A stretch of 64,000 nucleotides of DNA. Source: CAZJYI01 sp964550025 (lineage in GTDB: Bacteria; Verrucomicrobiota; Kiritimatiellia; UBA8416; CAYOBW01). The DNA lies in NCBI GenBank assembly GCA_964550025.1, contig CAZJYI010000040.1, forward strand, positions 14,028 through 78,027, given 5' to 3'. Made by a program: the position numbers and the translations under genes. This document shows positions 10,294-21,500 of the stretch, in pieces. The stretch's first letter is position 1, and every line of letters starts with the position of its first letter. Below the pieces are notes generated by a model. It was not told the origin of the DNA. It searched no databases and was given only the letters and a program-made list of their open reading frames with translations.

Positions 10294-10466
10294 AGTTCTT
10301 GTTGCGGAAACGGTTCTGTACGCTCTCAAGTAGCCTGCTTCCATGTCGCGCCGAAGCTCGGCGAAGGCGGATGCCGGAAGCAGGCTGAAACCGGCACGAA
10401 AACGTGTCGTCAGCGGGAAGCCCGCGTTCGGCAACCGCGGGCTACTGGCTTTCCGCAACAGGAACT
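10294..10466. repeat. Inverted-repeat element with nested hairpins
   Basis: The outer arms are 10294-10310 and 10450-10466, matching at 16 of 17 positions in inverted orientation. Inside are two perfect hairpins: AGCCTGCTTCC (10332-10342) with its complement at 10376-10386, and AGCCCGCG (10419-10426) with its complement at 10436-10443. A core at about 10347-10371 resembles, in reverse orientation, sequence abutting the stop of giant gene D near 36855-36880, suggesting a dispersed REP-type or MITE-like element. No open reading frame of note lies inside. Confidence 0.55.
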
Positions 10467-10496
10467 AGCGACCATGTCCGATGCGCGCATCCCGCG

Positions 10497-10796
10497 TAAC
10501 GCCGCGCTCCTGCCGGGCGCTTGCAGGGCCTGTCGGGATGTGATCAGGCAACGCAGACCCGGCGCCCGCTCGAGCAGGGCGATCAGGAATTGCGCTCCGC
10601 CGGGCAGGAGATGTTCGAGGTTGTCGGCGACCAGAAGCCCCGCATCGGCACTCAACGCCTCGACGATCTGCTCCAGGGGCTGCGCACCCGCCGTTGTTCC
10701 CGGGAACATGGCTCGAAGGACGCTGTCCGGCACCGCACCGGAGTCGGCCAACGCGGCGAGAGACGCGAACCACACCGCCCCGTGCACGGCATCCCC
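10497..10796 (-). pseudogene. Fragment of AfsR/SARP-type regulator ATPase domain
   Basis: Roughly 100 codons on the minus strand read like the middle of the NB-ARC-like ATPase found in AfsR and LuxR-type transcriptional regulators: 'GAVWFASLAALADSGAVP', then the Walker B stretch 'LLVADNLEHLLPGG' and the sensor-like 'LRCLITSRQALQAPG'. These are colinear with the family pattern 'vwfvdLapladpalVp ... lLvLDNcEHLl ... vLaTSReplgvpGE'. The Walker A loop that should lie upstream is absent, as are the DNA-binding and TPR parts. No start codon or ribosome site precedes it. It is best read as a decayed remnant, adjacent to the end of the AAA-ATPase gene. Confidence 0.6.
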
Positions 10797-10845
10797 GCGA
10801 GACTGACATGCCCCCGGGCGGGTACCGGACGTCAGGCTTCCCCTT

Positions 10846-12396
10846 TCACGCCCCCACGACGTGCAACGGGCGTCCCGCGTGTTTCTCGGTCTCCCAGTAG
10901 ATCCGCTCGTCCCAGCTTTTGCCGGGCGTGCGGTCGAACAGCACCAGCCAGCCTTCATCCGCGCCAAGCTTGTCGACGTAGTCGGCCAGTTGCCGGAGTC
11001 CCTCTGTACGTGACTTCTCCCCGCGCAGGATCTTCAGCTCGACCGGGTAATTGCGCCCGGCATACGTCACGCACAGGTCCACACGGCGCGTGCCTGTGGC
11101 GAATTCACGGGCAAGGTCGGCGCCGCCGTTCAGGACGCGTTGCAGAAAGGCCATCAGAATCAGGTGCGGCGCCGCTTCCTTGTACTGGAATCGCTCAATC
11201 CAGGCCTCGCTGTTCTCCCGCCAGAACTCCTGAAAACCCTCCAGCAACCCGCACATGTCGATCCACTCGCCATCCATCCAACGGTTCTCGTACGTTGGGG
11301 ATAGATTTTGCTGGATGTTGTAGTTCAGCGTCCGAGCAATGACCTCGCCGTAGATCGGGTTCGCCGGCTGCAGTACCCCCCGCTCGTCCCGGATCAGCCC
11401 CAGGTCACGCGCGTACAGAAAACCGTCACTCAGACGATCAATACTCTCCCCCTCGCCCAACAGGACCGGCTGCAGTACGCGCCGCACGCGCTCTTCCTTC
11501 AGGCGCTCCAGCAGGCTGTCGATATGCGTGTCCCGCCGCAGCATCAGCCGCTGTGCAGCCTCGTCGACCAAGCCGGCCGTGATCGTCCTGGACCGGTCGT
11601 TGCCCAGAATGGTCTCAACCGTTTCCGCGGCCAACGCGTTGACCAGCCACGGCTGTCCCCGGGTCAACTCGAATGCCCTCTCCGCGGCACCGGTCGAGAA
11701 GCTCTGACGGGTCTCCTCTGTGTGTTGAGCATACAGGGCGGCCACTTCCTCATGTGTGAACCCGCGCAACCCAAGGGAGGTCTTCACGATATTGAACGGA
11801 CTGGCGGAACCCAGCGTCGAACTGTCCGACCGAACCTGCGCCTTGTAGTCCCGGATGTCCCGCATCCCCACCAGGGCCAACGAATGCACAAACGGAATGC
11901 GCGAACGGTTGATGTATCCGTCGCGTAGCTGCCGCAGGAACGTGATCAAGGTCTGACCGCAAAGACAGTCCGCCTCATCGAAGAGGATGACCACCGGGCG
12001 GTCGGACTGCTCGCACAGGTTGCCAAGGAAGGCAGTCAACACGTTCGTGGTATCCGCGAAATCGATCGCAACCGCCCCGACCGACGCTTTGAGGACCGGG
12101 TGGTATGACACGTAGCGCAGCAGGGTTCGTACCACCGCCGCAATGCCTCTCTCAGGATCGCTGATTCCCTGCGCCGTCTCCAACGAGCAATACAGCGCAT
12201 GGTAGCGTCCAGACGCATTGAGCGCCTGCTCCAAGGCGTTCAGCAGCGTTGTCTTGCCGGTCTGTCTCGCGGCGTGGATTACAAAAAACTGCTTGCCCTC
12301 TATCAGCCCATCGGCCTCGGGACAGCGTTCCCGCGCCGGGAGCATGTAATGCTCGCCGGGTATACATGGTCCGGCAGTGTTGAACGTACGGGTCAC
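10846..12396 (-). CDS. AAA-ATPase with C-terminal PD-(D/E)XK nuclease-like domain
   Basis: The 516-residue cytoplasmic protein starts at a GTG; an in-frame TAG 12 bases upstream rules out a longer product. The P-loop 'ARQTGKTT' is near residues 43-50, the Walker B 'VVILFDEADCL' near 135, and a 'LVG(M)RD' sensor follows, as in the AAA-like ATPases (AAA_35/AAA_16 type) seen in many environmental bacteria. The C-terminal 80 residues carry D440, E453 and K455 ('RRVDLCV ... YPVELKI') plus a downstream Q ('RQLADY'), the restriction-endonuclease-fold signature. This two-domain form is widespread, and members are suspected of roles in mobile-element or stress biology, but I know of no settled function. 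There is no obvious ribosome site. It is a single gene lying between secreted-protein genes, on the same strand as them. Confidence 0.8.
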   Translation of the reverse strand: MTRTFNTAGPCIPGEHYMLPARERCPEADGLIEGKQFFVIHAARQTGKTTLLNALEQALNASGRYHALYCSLETAQGISDPERGIAAVVRTLLRYVSYHPVLKASVGAVAIDFADTTNVLTAFLGNLCEQSDRPVVILFDEADCLCGQTLITFLRQLRDGYINRSRIPFVHSLALVGMRDIRDYKAQVRSDSSTLGSASPFNIVKTSLGLRGFTHEEVAALYAQHTEETRQSFSTGAAERAFELTRGQPWLVNALAAETVETILGNDRSRTITAGLVDEAAQRLMLRRDTHIDSLLERLKEERVRRVLQPVLLGEGESIDRLSDGFLYARDLGLIRDERGVLQPANPIYGEVIARTLNYNIQQNLSPTYENRWMDGEWIDMCGLLEGFQEFWRENSEAWIERFQYKEAAPHLILMAFLQRVLNGGADLAREFATGTRRVDLCVTYAGRNYPVELKILRGEKSRTEGLRQLADYVDKLGADEGWLVLFDRTPGKSWDERIYWETEKHAGRPLHVVGA

Positions 12397-12478
12397 GGAA
12401 GCAGCCTAGCGCACCCGACTTGTTGTTGGCAAGTGTAGAGCAGGCCGGGATTCTGCCGCGCTGCCTGCCTGGACGGCG

Positions 12479-12548
12479 CAGCCATCCGTTGCTCGCCCGC
12501 AGCATCATCGCCCCCATGCTCAGGTCCGTGATCGAGTTGGAGGTGTAG
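12479..12548. repeat. Dispersed 70-bp repeat, copy A
   Basis: It matches 35659-35728 at 64 of 70 positions, same orientation, no gaps. Read on the minus strand both encode 'YTSNSxxDLSMGAMMLRxSNGWL'. It lies just downstream of the stop of giant gene B and upstream of the AAA-ATPase gene. Confidence 0.7.
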
Positions 12549-12585
12549 AGGCCGTACGTGCCGTTCGGAAGCTGCATGCACTTCT

Positions 12586-15500
12586 CTACGGCAATTCCAC
12601 TTCCAACCGATAGAACGGCCCCCTCGGCGGCTGGTTCGAGTCGCTCAGCGAATCTGTCCCACCGGCGCCCGTCTTCCCTGTGATCTGTGACCAGTCACCG
12701 GTGATCAGTGTGGAGCGGCCCTGGAGGGAGTAGAGACGGTTCGAGGAGGACTCGAATGTGATCACGGGCGGCGAGGCGACCGTGATGCCCCCAATGCTGA
12801 AGTAGTCGTTGCTGTCCGTGGGATCGGTGTCGGCGATGTACTCCTGGCGGTTGTTGTGCGGGTCGCCGTCCGGGTTGTCGGTCTCGGCCGCGTCGAAGTT
12901 GTTGCTCCACCCGTGCGCGGCAAGCCACCAGTGCGGTGTGCCGCGCGCGGCCCTGTCGGCCGCGAACGTCGCGTGGATCGTGCCGTCGACGGTGACATTG
13001 CTCCAGGTGTAGCCGGTCACCGCACCGACGGACGTGCCGTTCGTCGTGACGTCGGCGACGTGATAGTAGGCGTCGGGTGACATACTGAAGTTCGTCGTGC
13101 CGCCGTAGGGAACGCTGACGGCGCCCTCGGGATCAATCGCCCCGTGCGCGCCGGCGCTGGCCGTGATCGTGCACGGCGGCAACAGGCCGAGCGTGCAGTA
13201 CAGGCCGTTGCTCAACGCCTGTCCGGTCACGGTGAACGTGCCGGCGGCGTAGGAACCGGCGATGGCGACGGCATCGGCGAACGCGCCGTCACCGTCGCGG
13301 AGCAGTCGCAGCCCCGAGCCGTTGCCGGCAATGCGCAGTCCCGCCGTGTCGATGACGATGTCGTCGTCCACGGTCCCCGCGACCTCGAGCTGCCACACGC
13401 GGGTCAGGCGGCTCCCGATGCCGCTCGGGCAATCCGCGCCCTGCCAGTCGTCCGTTCCGTCGTCGTGCCCGACGAGTGCGTAATCCGCGCCGGCGATCAC
13501 AGCGTTGGAGATGCTCAGGCGGCTCGAAGCGTGGCTGGACGGCAATACTGTCCACACGCCGCGAATGTTCGACCTGCCGGCGATGGCATCCGCGAAGGGA
13601 ACGGTACTGCCGGTCCAGGTCGGACCATCGATGAGTGTGCCGTCAAGCCGACTGTCGGTGAGATCGAAGAGCGTGTCACCGCCCTTGTAGTCGCACCGGT
13701 AGTAGGCAACCAGTCCGGACTCGTCGCCGCGCAGGGCCATGTGCATGCCGTCGCGAATCTCCTCTTCCGTACGCGCCGTGTTCCAGATCCGCACCTCGTC
13801 CATGCGGCCGTCGAGAAAGCGTCCATCGGCCAGGTAGTCGCAGCCCAACAGGAGGGGATCGGTGTTCGCCTGAACCGGCACGACACTGCCGGAGATGGGA
13901 ACCGCTTCGCCATTGACATACAGGCTGCGCGATCCCCGGTCATTCACGGCGGCAGCGTGGTACCACACGCCCGTCTGCAGCCCGAGGCCGCTGGTCCAGA
14001 GCTGGTCGAAGTCGAGTTCCCCCGGGTCTCGGACGCGCAGAAGATAGCCGTTGGCCGAGGGGGTGTGGTATTTGTCGATCAACCCCTGGAGAACGCGGTC
14101 AAACCCGTCGACCTGGAACCAGCACTCCAGCGTATACTCAGTCACCAGGTCCAGCGCGTCGCTGTCTTCAACGCGCACGTGGTCATTCGTCCCATCGAAG
14201 TCGAGAGCGTTGCCGGCTGCCGCCATGGGCGACGGGAAGAACGCGAACGAACACACGGGCTGGTCGGCGGGCAGATTCTGCAGCCCGGGCGTCGTCACGC
14301 TGTCCGACAGGTCGCGCGTCTGGATCGTCCACACGCCATTGCTGCCCTCGTAGGTGACGATGTTGTCCACGTTATGGCTTTCGTATCCCTCGGGAGAGAC
14401 AATCAGCACGCCCGTATCCGGCAAGTGTCTCGGGATGCGCAGTTCGAAGGTCCCCGTGCCGGTGTGGACCACCTCGAACCCGCTGCCCAGAATCACGTCG
14501 CCCTCGGCATCGAACTTGCCGACAACCACGTCGTTCATGCCGGTCGGAACGAAGGCAAAGGCGACGGGGTCCCTTTCATGTGTCCAGCCGTTGTACCCGT
14601 TGTCGTGACAACAGACGGTCCAGGACCCGTTGGCATTGGCCTTGCTCAGCGCGAAGTTGTCTTCATTCCTGCCGCCACAGACCAGCAGCACGCCGTCACG
14701 CCGCGAATGCACGCCGGGAATCGCAAGGGTGTAGGTGCCGTTGCTGTTGTCCACGAACTCGTAGCCCAGCTCCAGCCCGGCAGTGGCATTGAGACCGGTG
14801 ACGGGACCGTTGTTCACGGCGTTGGTCGCATGGCCGCAGATCCACCCTTCACCGAACGGGAAGTAGGCGGCCGCTACGTTCTGGTTGTACTCTCCACCGT
14901 TCGGGGAGACCTCCACGCCGGCGAAGTAACCGTTGTTGCCGCTCGGGAACATGGTGCTGGTTGCGTAGCGAGTCCCGTTCAGCGGCGCCGCCTCGCCGTT
15001 GTCACGCCCGTTCTCCCGGATGCAGGTGATCAGGATACCCCGACCGGGATCGTCTGACGGATCATCGCCGATCTTGACGCCGTAGTCGCCGCGACTGGAG
15101 TCCATGAGATTCAGGCGGACGTCGCGGCAGACTTCCGACGCCGTGAGGGTAACGGAGGCGCTCGTGTCGTTCGTGTCGTTCTGAATGACCGTGATATTGA
15201 GGGCGTGCGGGCTCCCCACCGGCACGGGCGGGGCGCTCGCAGTCCCTTCGTAGGCACCCATATCGACGGTGCCGAGATGGACCCGCGACTGCCCGGCCAG
15301 GTCCGTCGCTGTTGTCATCCACGACAGGTTCGTGCCCGAGTTCGCGGCAGGTGACGCAGTCCGCAGACGGTAGTCGGGCGTGTCCCCTTCTCCGTCCACA
15401 AAGAGCGGATCGCGGTCGATGTTGCCCGTCCCGGCAGGCAGGGGGGTAAGGCAGCAGTACTCGATACGCGGGTCGCCGTCACCGAGTTCCAGGTTCTCCC

Positions 15501-18500
15501 CCTGTTGAGCCGTCGATGTGTTGCCGTAGATGATGCAGTTGCGGTTCGTGCCGTCGTTCAGGTAGACGCCGCCGCCGAAACCGCCCGTGTTGTCGGCAAC
15601 GGTGCAGTTTTCCAACAGGGATGGCGTGGCTCCGGAACGAACGTACACGCCGCCGCCCCCGTCCGCCGCCGCGTTGCCGACGATCAGGCAGTTGCGGGCC
15701 ACGCCGCCGCTATAGAAGTAGAGCCCGCCGCCATCCTCGTTTCCAGCGCCGATGGCCCGGTTGTCGCGAACGATGCAGCGGTCGAGCAGTGCCCCGCGGT
15801 GCAGGCTGGCACCGCCGCCGCCTACGAACGCGGAGTTGCCCTCGATAGTGCAGTCCACCACCGTGCCGCCGTACTGGAAATCGACGCCGCCGCCGGTGAT
15901 GTTGGCCGAGCAGCCGCTGATGATGCAGTTCGAGACCGTGCCGCCGCCGTCCAGGAACACGCCGCCGCCACGCTGGTAGGCGCCCCACCCACCCTCGATC
16001 TGGGTATGGCCGTTGGTGATCGTGAAGCCCGCGAGCAGTCCGTCCGACATGAAGACACAGCGTGCGGCCGCGTATCCGTTCGTGCCGTTGTCCGAGGCAC
16101 CCACGATGAACGCATGTTCGGGACCGTTGACGCTGGCAACCACGATGTCCTTTTCGATGACAACCCGGTTGGTGAAGTCCTGGCCGTGCCGCACCATGCC
16201 GCCCGCATCATAGACCCCGTCGGCGACGTAGACCGTGTCGCCCCACGCGGCGGCATCCACGGCGGCCTGGAGCGTCCGCTTGGCCGTCCCCCAGCTCGTG
16301 CCGTCCCCGCTGTCGTCGGGCCTGGAGGCATCGGCGTAGTAGGGCCCATGCTCCAGCATCCCGAGGGTGTAGTGGTTGCTCACCATGAACGACTGGTTGC
16401 TTACCGTGAACACGTCGTCGTGGTAGACGCCCTCGATCGGCGAGGCATCGGCAAAAACGCCGTCCCCGTCACGCAGCAGGCGCAGCTTGTCGGGGTGCGT
16501 GATCATTGCCGACAGGTCGCTGCAGTCGAAACGCAGCACGCCGTTCGTCACCCCATCGTCTTCGGTGGCCCAGGTACGATCGAGGCGCCACATGCATGCC
16601 TCGGGCATGTCCGAACGCCTGATCGCCACCGCGCCGCCATTGTGCCCCACGACCGCGGAATCCGAGCTTCCGATCGCCCCGTCACGGATGGTCAGGATCG
16701 AAGAGGAGAGCGAGTTGGTGCGCTCGCTCCAGATCGCGCGCAGGTTGTCGCGGTCGGCGATCACGGCCGCGCACGGCCGGGTGGCGACGCGCCAGACCAG
16801 TGACCCGCCTCGCTCATAGATGTTCGCGTAGCTGCTGCCGACGGGCGTCAGATCGTCGAGTCGATCGCCGGATGTGTGGTTGAAGTTGTAGTAAGCTGAA
16901 AGCCCGGCCTCGTCGCCCGTGAGCTCACGATGCATGTTGTCGCGGATATCCCCTCCGGTACGCGCCACATGCCACACACGCACCTCGTCAATGCGTCCGT
17001 CCACGTAGTGGGAGAAGGAACCCGGTCCCACCGCGATGTAGATGTAATCAAGGCCTGAGCGGATAGCCAGGTCGGCCACGTCGGTGCGCCCCACTTCTTC
17101 CCCGTTGATGTAGCCGACCAGCGCGTCCCCTCGCTTGTAGGTCATCGCCAGGTGCGTCCAGCGGTAGGCCCGAACAAGCCCGTTGGTGAACGAGTACCGC
17201 GTGCCGTCGGAGTCCCAGGCCTCCGGGTACAACCTGCCGTCCTTGACGCCGAGAATGACCGCGTTCGGGCTCCTTCGGCAGACCACCTTGCAGTCGCGCG
17301 CGGCGTCGTCCAGGCGGACCCAGGCCTCGAAAGTCACTTCATCCCGCAGCGCGGGACGGACCTCCCCATATGACCCCGCCTTCTGGTTGTGCGTAGTGAC
17401 ACCGCTGAAATCGAGACAGTATCCCGGAGGCGTCATGCCCGTCGTGAGACTGCGGCGCTGGCCGTAGCCTGTTCCCCGGCTGTTCGACGCGTAGGCCCGC
17501 ACGTAGTACGTGGTGTAGGGGGCCAGACCGGTCAAGGCCGCCGCGAAGGAGCCGGGGCCGGAGCCCGCTTCCGCAATCCCGTCATAGGCCGCCAGGCTGG
17601 GATTGCCTGCGGTGTCCCACACGATGCCGCGTGTCGTGACTGCCGAAGCGCCCACGTCGGTGACGTCGCCTCCGCACATGGCGGCCAAGTGGGTCTTGTT
17701 GCTGATCGACGCCGTCGTGACCACGGGAAGGTCCACACGGCCGAACGTGAAATAGCTGCCCGGTTCGATTTCCACTCCCAACGACGAGAACGTATCCCCC
17801 TCCGTCAAGCCGCTGACCGTCGTCGCGTCCGCGAACACGCCGTCGTCGTCGACAAGCAGGGCAAAGGGGCCGTTGAAACCGGCCGTGTCGAAGGTGAAAT
17901 TCGCCACGGGAGCCGCGTTGGCGTCCGCACGCCAGACGCGATTGTTGCGCCAGTCGACGATCCCCGGCGTGTCCACGACGTTGGTTGACTCCGCCTGGTT
18001 GTCGTGACCGAAGACGGCGTTCTGGGACGTCGACAGACCGACACCTTTCAGCGTCAGCCGACCACTGGCATCGGACGGCGTCCGCCCGGACCAGACCGCG
18101 CTCAGGTCGCTCGAGTCGACCGCAATGCGGGCGCAGGGAAACGTGCTCTCCACCCAGTTCGGCCCGTTGACCAGGGCGCCGTCGTGACCGTTGCCGGTCA
18201 GGTCGGGCAGGACGCTGCCCTGCTTCTCACCCATGTTGTAGTAAGCAACCAAGCCTTCTTCGGAACCGCTGAGCTCGCGATGGATCAGGTCATAGATCTG
18301 TTCCCCTGAGAGACTCACGTTCCAGATCGACACCTCGTCGATCTTGCCCGTGAAATACTGGCCATCCGCGCTCGTTCCACCCCCTGCCTCGGCCCCGATG
18401 ACCAGACTGTTGTCGGGATCGTACTGGACCGGGTAGTTGCCAAAGTCATGTCGCGCGTTCCTGTATTTGCCGTCGATGTACAGGTACGCGTACTCGCCGT

Positions 18501-21500
18501 TGTACTTCAGGGCGAAGTGGTGCCAGCCGGGGGCCAGGTCTTCGCATCGCACGGCAGGTTGGAGGTACTTATCGTTGACGCGAACATAGCCGCGCAGCCA
18601 CTTGTACTCCTGGTCCCCGTCCAGCACCAGCGAGTAGCCGCCGGTTTGCGTGCATCCCACGATGGTCTCGGCGCGATGCGGGCTCCAGCTCGACCGATAA
18701 GCCCACACGCAGACCGTGAACCGGTTGGTGGGCTTGAGGTCTTCGTGGTGCGGCACGGCGACATAGTCGTTGTTGCCGTCGAACGTCAGGCAGTTGCCGG
18801 GCGGCGCCATGTACGTACGGACACTCCGCTCCTGGCCGTAGCCCGTGCCTTGGCTGTTGGAGGCAAACGCGCGCACGTAGTAAACCGCCTCGTCCACAAG
18901 CACCTCCATCCCACTGGAGAACGCGCCGGTTCCGGCCCCCACCGTGACCGACCCCTCGCAGGTCTCCAGGGTCGGGTTCTCGGCCCGGCTCCATACCAGC
19001 CCGCGAGACGTTACCGCCGACCCGCCCGCCGCGGTCACCTCGCCGCCGCTCCATGCGGAGTAATAGGTGACGTTGCTGATCGGCGCCGTCGTCACCTGCG
19101 GGGCGGCCACGCCCGCGAGTGTATAAGCGCAGCCCTGGCCCACCGGCACGCCGGGCGCCGTGAAACTATCCCCGTCGGAGATACCGCTGACCACGGACGC
19201 GTCCGCGAAGACATCGTTCGTAGTGACCAGCAGCGCAAACGGTCCCGTGAACCCGGTTGTATCGAACCGGATGTCGGCGATCGGTTCCCCGCGCGTCTCT
19301 GCCGTCCAGGCGCGGTTCAGGCGCCAGTCCGCCGAAACGGGCTTGTCCGTCGTGTTCATCGTCTCCGCCGCGTCGTCGTGCCCGAAGACCGCGTAGTCGT
19401 CCCCACCCACGTCACCGTCTCCCATGACGAGCCGGCCGCTGCCGAGCGAGTCGATCGTTGCCGGCCAGAACCCGCGAATGTCCGTCCGGTCGGCAATGTC
19501 GACGGCGCAGGGCATCGTCCCTTCAATCCACAGGGGACCGTTCTTCAGCGTACCGCCGTGACCGTGCGCCGAGGCATCCGGCAGGGCCGTGCCGACACCG
19601 GAGTCGCAGGGGTAGTACGCCACCAGCCCCGATTCGTCGCCCTCCAGCACCTTGTGCATGCAGTCGCGGACTTCCGCTTCGCTGCGTGCCGTGTTCCAGA
19701 TGCGCACCTCGTCCATGCTCCCATCGAAGTACCGCGCACTGTAGTCGCTGGCGAGCCGAAGCGGATTCGTGTTGGCCTCGACGACGTGACCCGAACCGCT
19801 GAGCGGAACACTCCTCCCGTTCACGTACAGCGTGCGCGTTCCGCTCGAATTGACGGCCGCCGCGTGATACCAGACCCCGGCTGTAAGCCCGAGACCGCTC
19901 GTCTTCCTGCCGTCGAAGTCGAGCTCGGTCCCGTCGAGGCGCAACAGGTATCCATTGGCGCCGCTCGTCTGGTACTTGTCGATCAGCCCCCGCAACCCCC
20001 CGAAACTGTCGGCCTGAAACCAGCACTCCAACGTGTAGATCGTCGTCAGGTCCAGGTCGTCGTGGTCGCCGATCTCGACGTAGTCGTTGTTGCCGTCGAA
20101 ATCCAGGGCCTTGCCCGGCGGCACCGTGATGGTGCGGAACTGGCGTGTAGCCCCGTAGGCCGTGCCCCCGACATTGCTTGCATAGGCGCGCAGGTAGTAC
20201 GGCTGCCCCGGAATCAGCCCGGTCAGCGTCCGGCTGAACGCCCCAAGACCGCTTCCGGCGGCCATGTGGTCGTCGTCGGTTGTCGGGTCCGCCATCGTGC
20301 TCCAGCACACGCCCCGCGCAGTCACCGCTCCGCCCCCCTGGCTCGTCACCTCGCCACCGCTTTGGGCGGTCGTCTCGGCAATGTCGGTGACCGGCGCCGT
20401 GGTGACGCCCGGCAGCTCCACGCTCGCCAGTGTGTAATAGTAGCCGTCCTGCAGGACGATATCTGTGAAGGTCACCGAGTCGCCCGAGCGACTGCCGAGA
20501 GTCAGCGAGGCATCGGCGAACGTACCGTCGGCATCGCTCAGCAACACGAAATTCTCGGCCCAACCCGACACGTCGAAACTGAGATCCACCGTCGACGCCG
20601 CGCTCTGATCGACACGCCACACGCGGTTAAGCCGCCACTCCGCGGCGGCGGGCTTGTCGGACGTGTTCTGCGTCTCGGCCGCTGCGTTGTGGGCGAAGGC
20701 GACGAAGTCGAGCCCCGCGATGTCGCCGTCCTCTATTGCCATGCGCCCGGATGCCGAGGGGGTCTTCATGCCGATCCAGGCCGCGCGCAGGTTTGCCAGT
20801 CCTGCCATGTCCCCGCTGAACGGGGTCGTGCTGTCGCGCAGGACCGCCGAGTGCAGCGTTCCGTCGTTGTCATTCGCGGTCTCGTCGTAGACCGTGCTCC
20901 CCCTGGCCAGGTCAAACCGGTAGTAGGCGCCCAGACCCGCCGTGGAGGCGGCCACCACACGGTGCATGTAGTCCCGGACCTGGTGCTGCGTGCGTGCCGT
21001 CTGCCAGATGCGCAATTCGTCGATCCGCCCGTTGAAGTAGCTTCCATCCGGTGTCGATCCGCCGCCGGCCTCGCCGCCCAGGATCAGACTGTTGTCGGGG
21101 TCATAGTCAATCGGATAGGTCGCACCCGCGTCCCGCGAATCGCGCAGCTCGCCGTCCACGTACAGCCGCACGTAGCGTCCGTCGCAGGTGAGGGCAAAGT
21201 GGTGCCAGCCCGACGCCATCCCCGAGACGCTATAGGCGGGGGAGTAGTACTGGCCGTTGAGCCGAACAGAACCGACAATCCGGTCCGTGCCGCCCTGATC
21301 GATCCTCAACGAATACCCGCCATTCTGCGTGCAAGAGAGGATGACGTTGTCGGTGTACTTGTCTGTCCAATCTTCTTCGTATGCCCACGCTTCCACCGTC
21401 AAAGCGCCGGTCGGCTTGATGCTGGCGCTGTGTGCGATGCTAGCCCAGTCGTTGTGGTATCGATCCACGCCCAGGCAGCTTCCCCGTTCGTTGAACGACG

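Noticed and set aside
12152..12577. A 141-codon minus-strand frame upstream of the AAA-ATPase gene
   Set aside because: Its start encodes the dispersed 70-bp repeat, and the remainder overlaps the ATPase gene in another frame with no homology.
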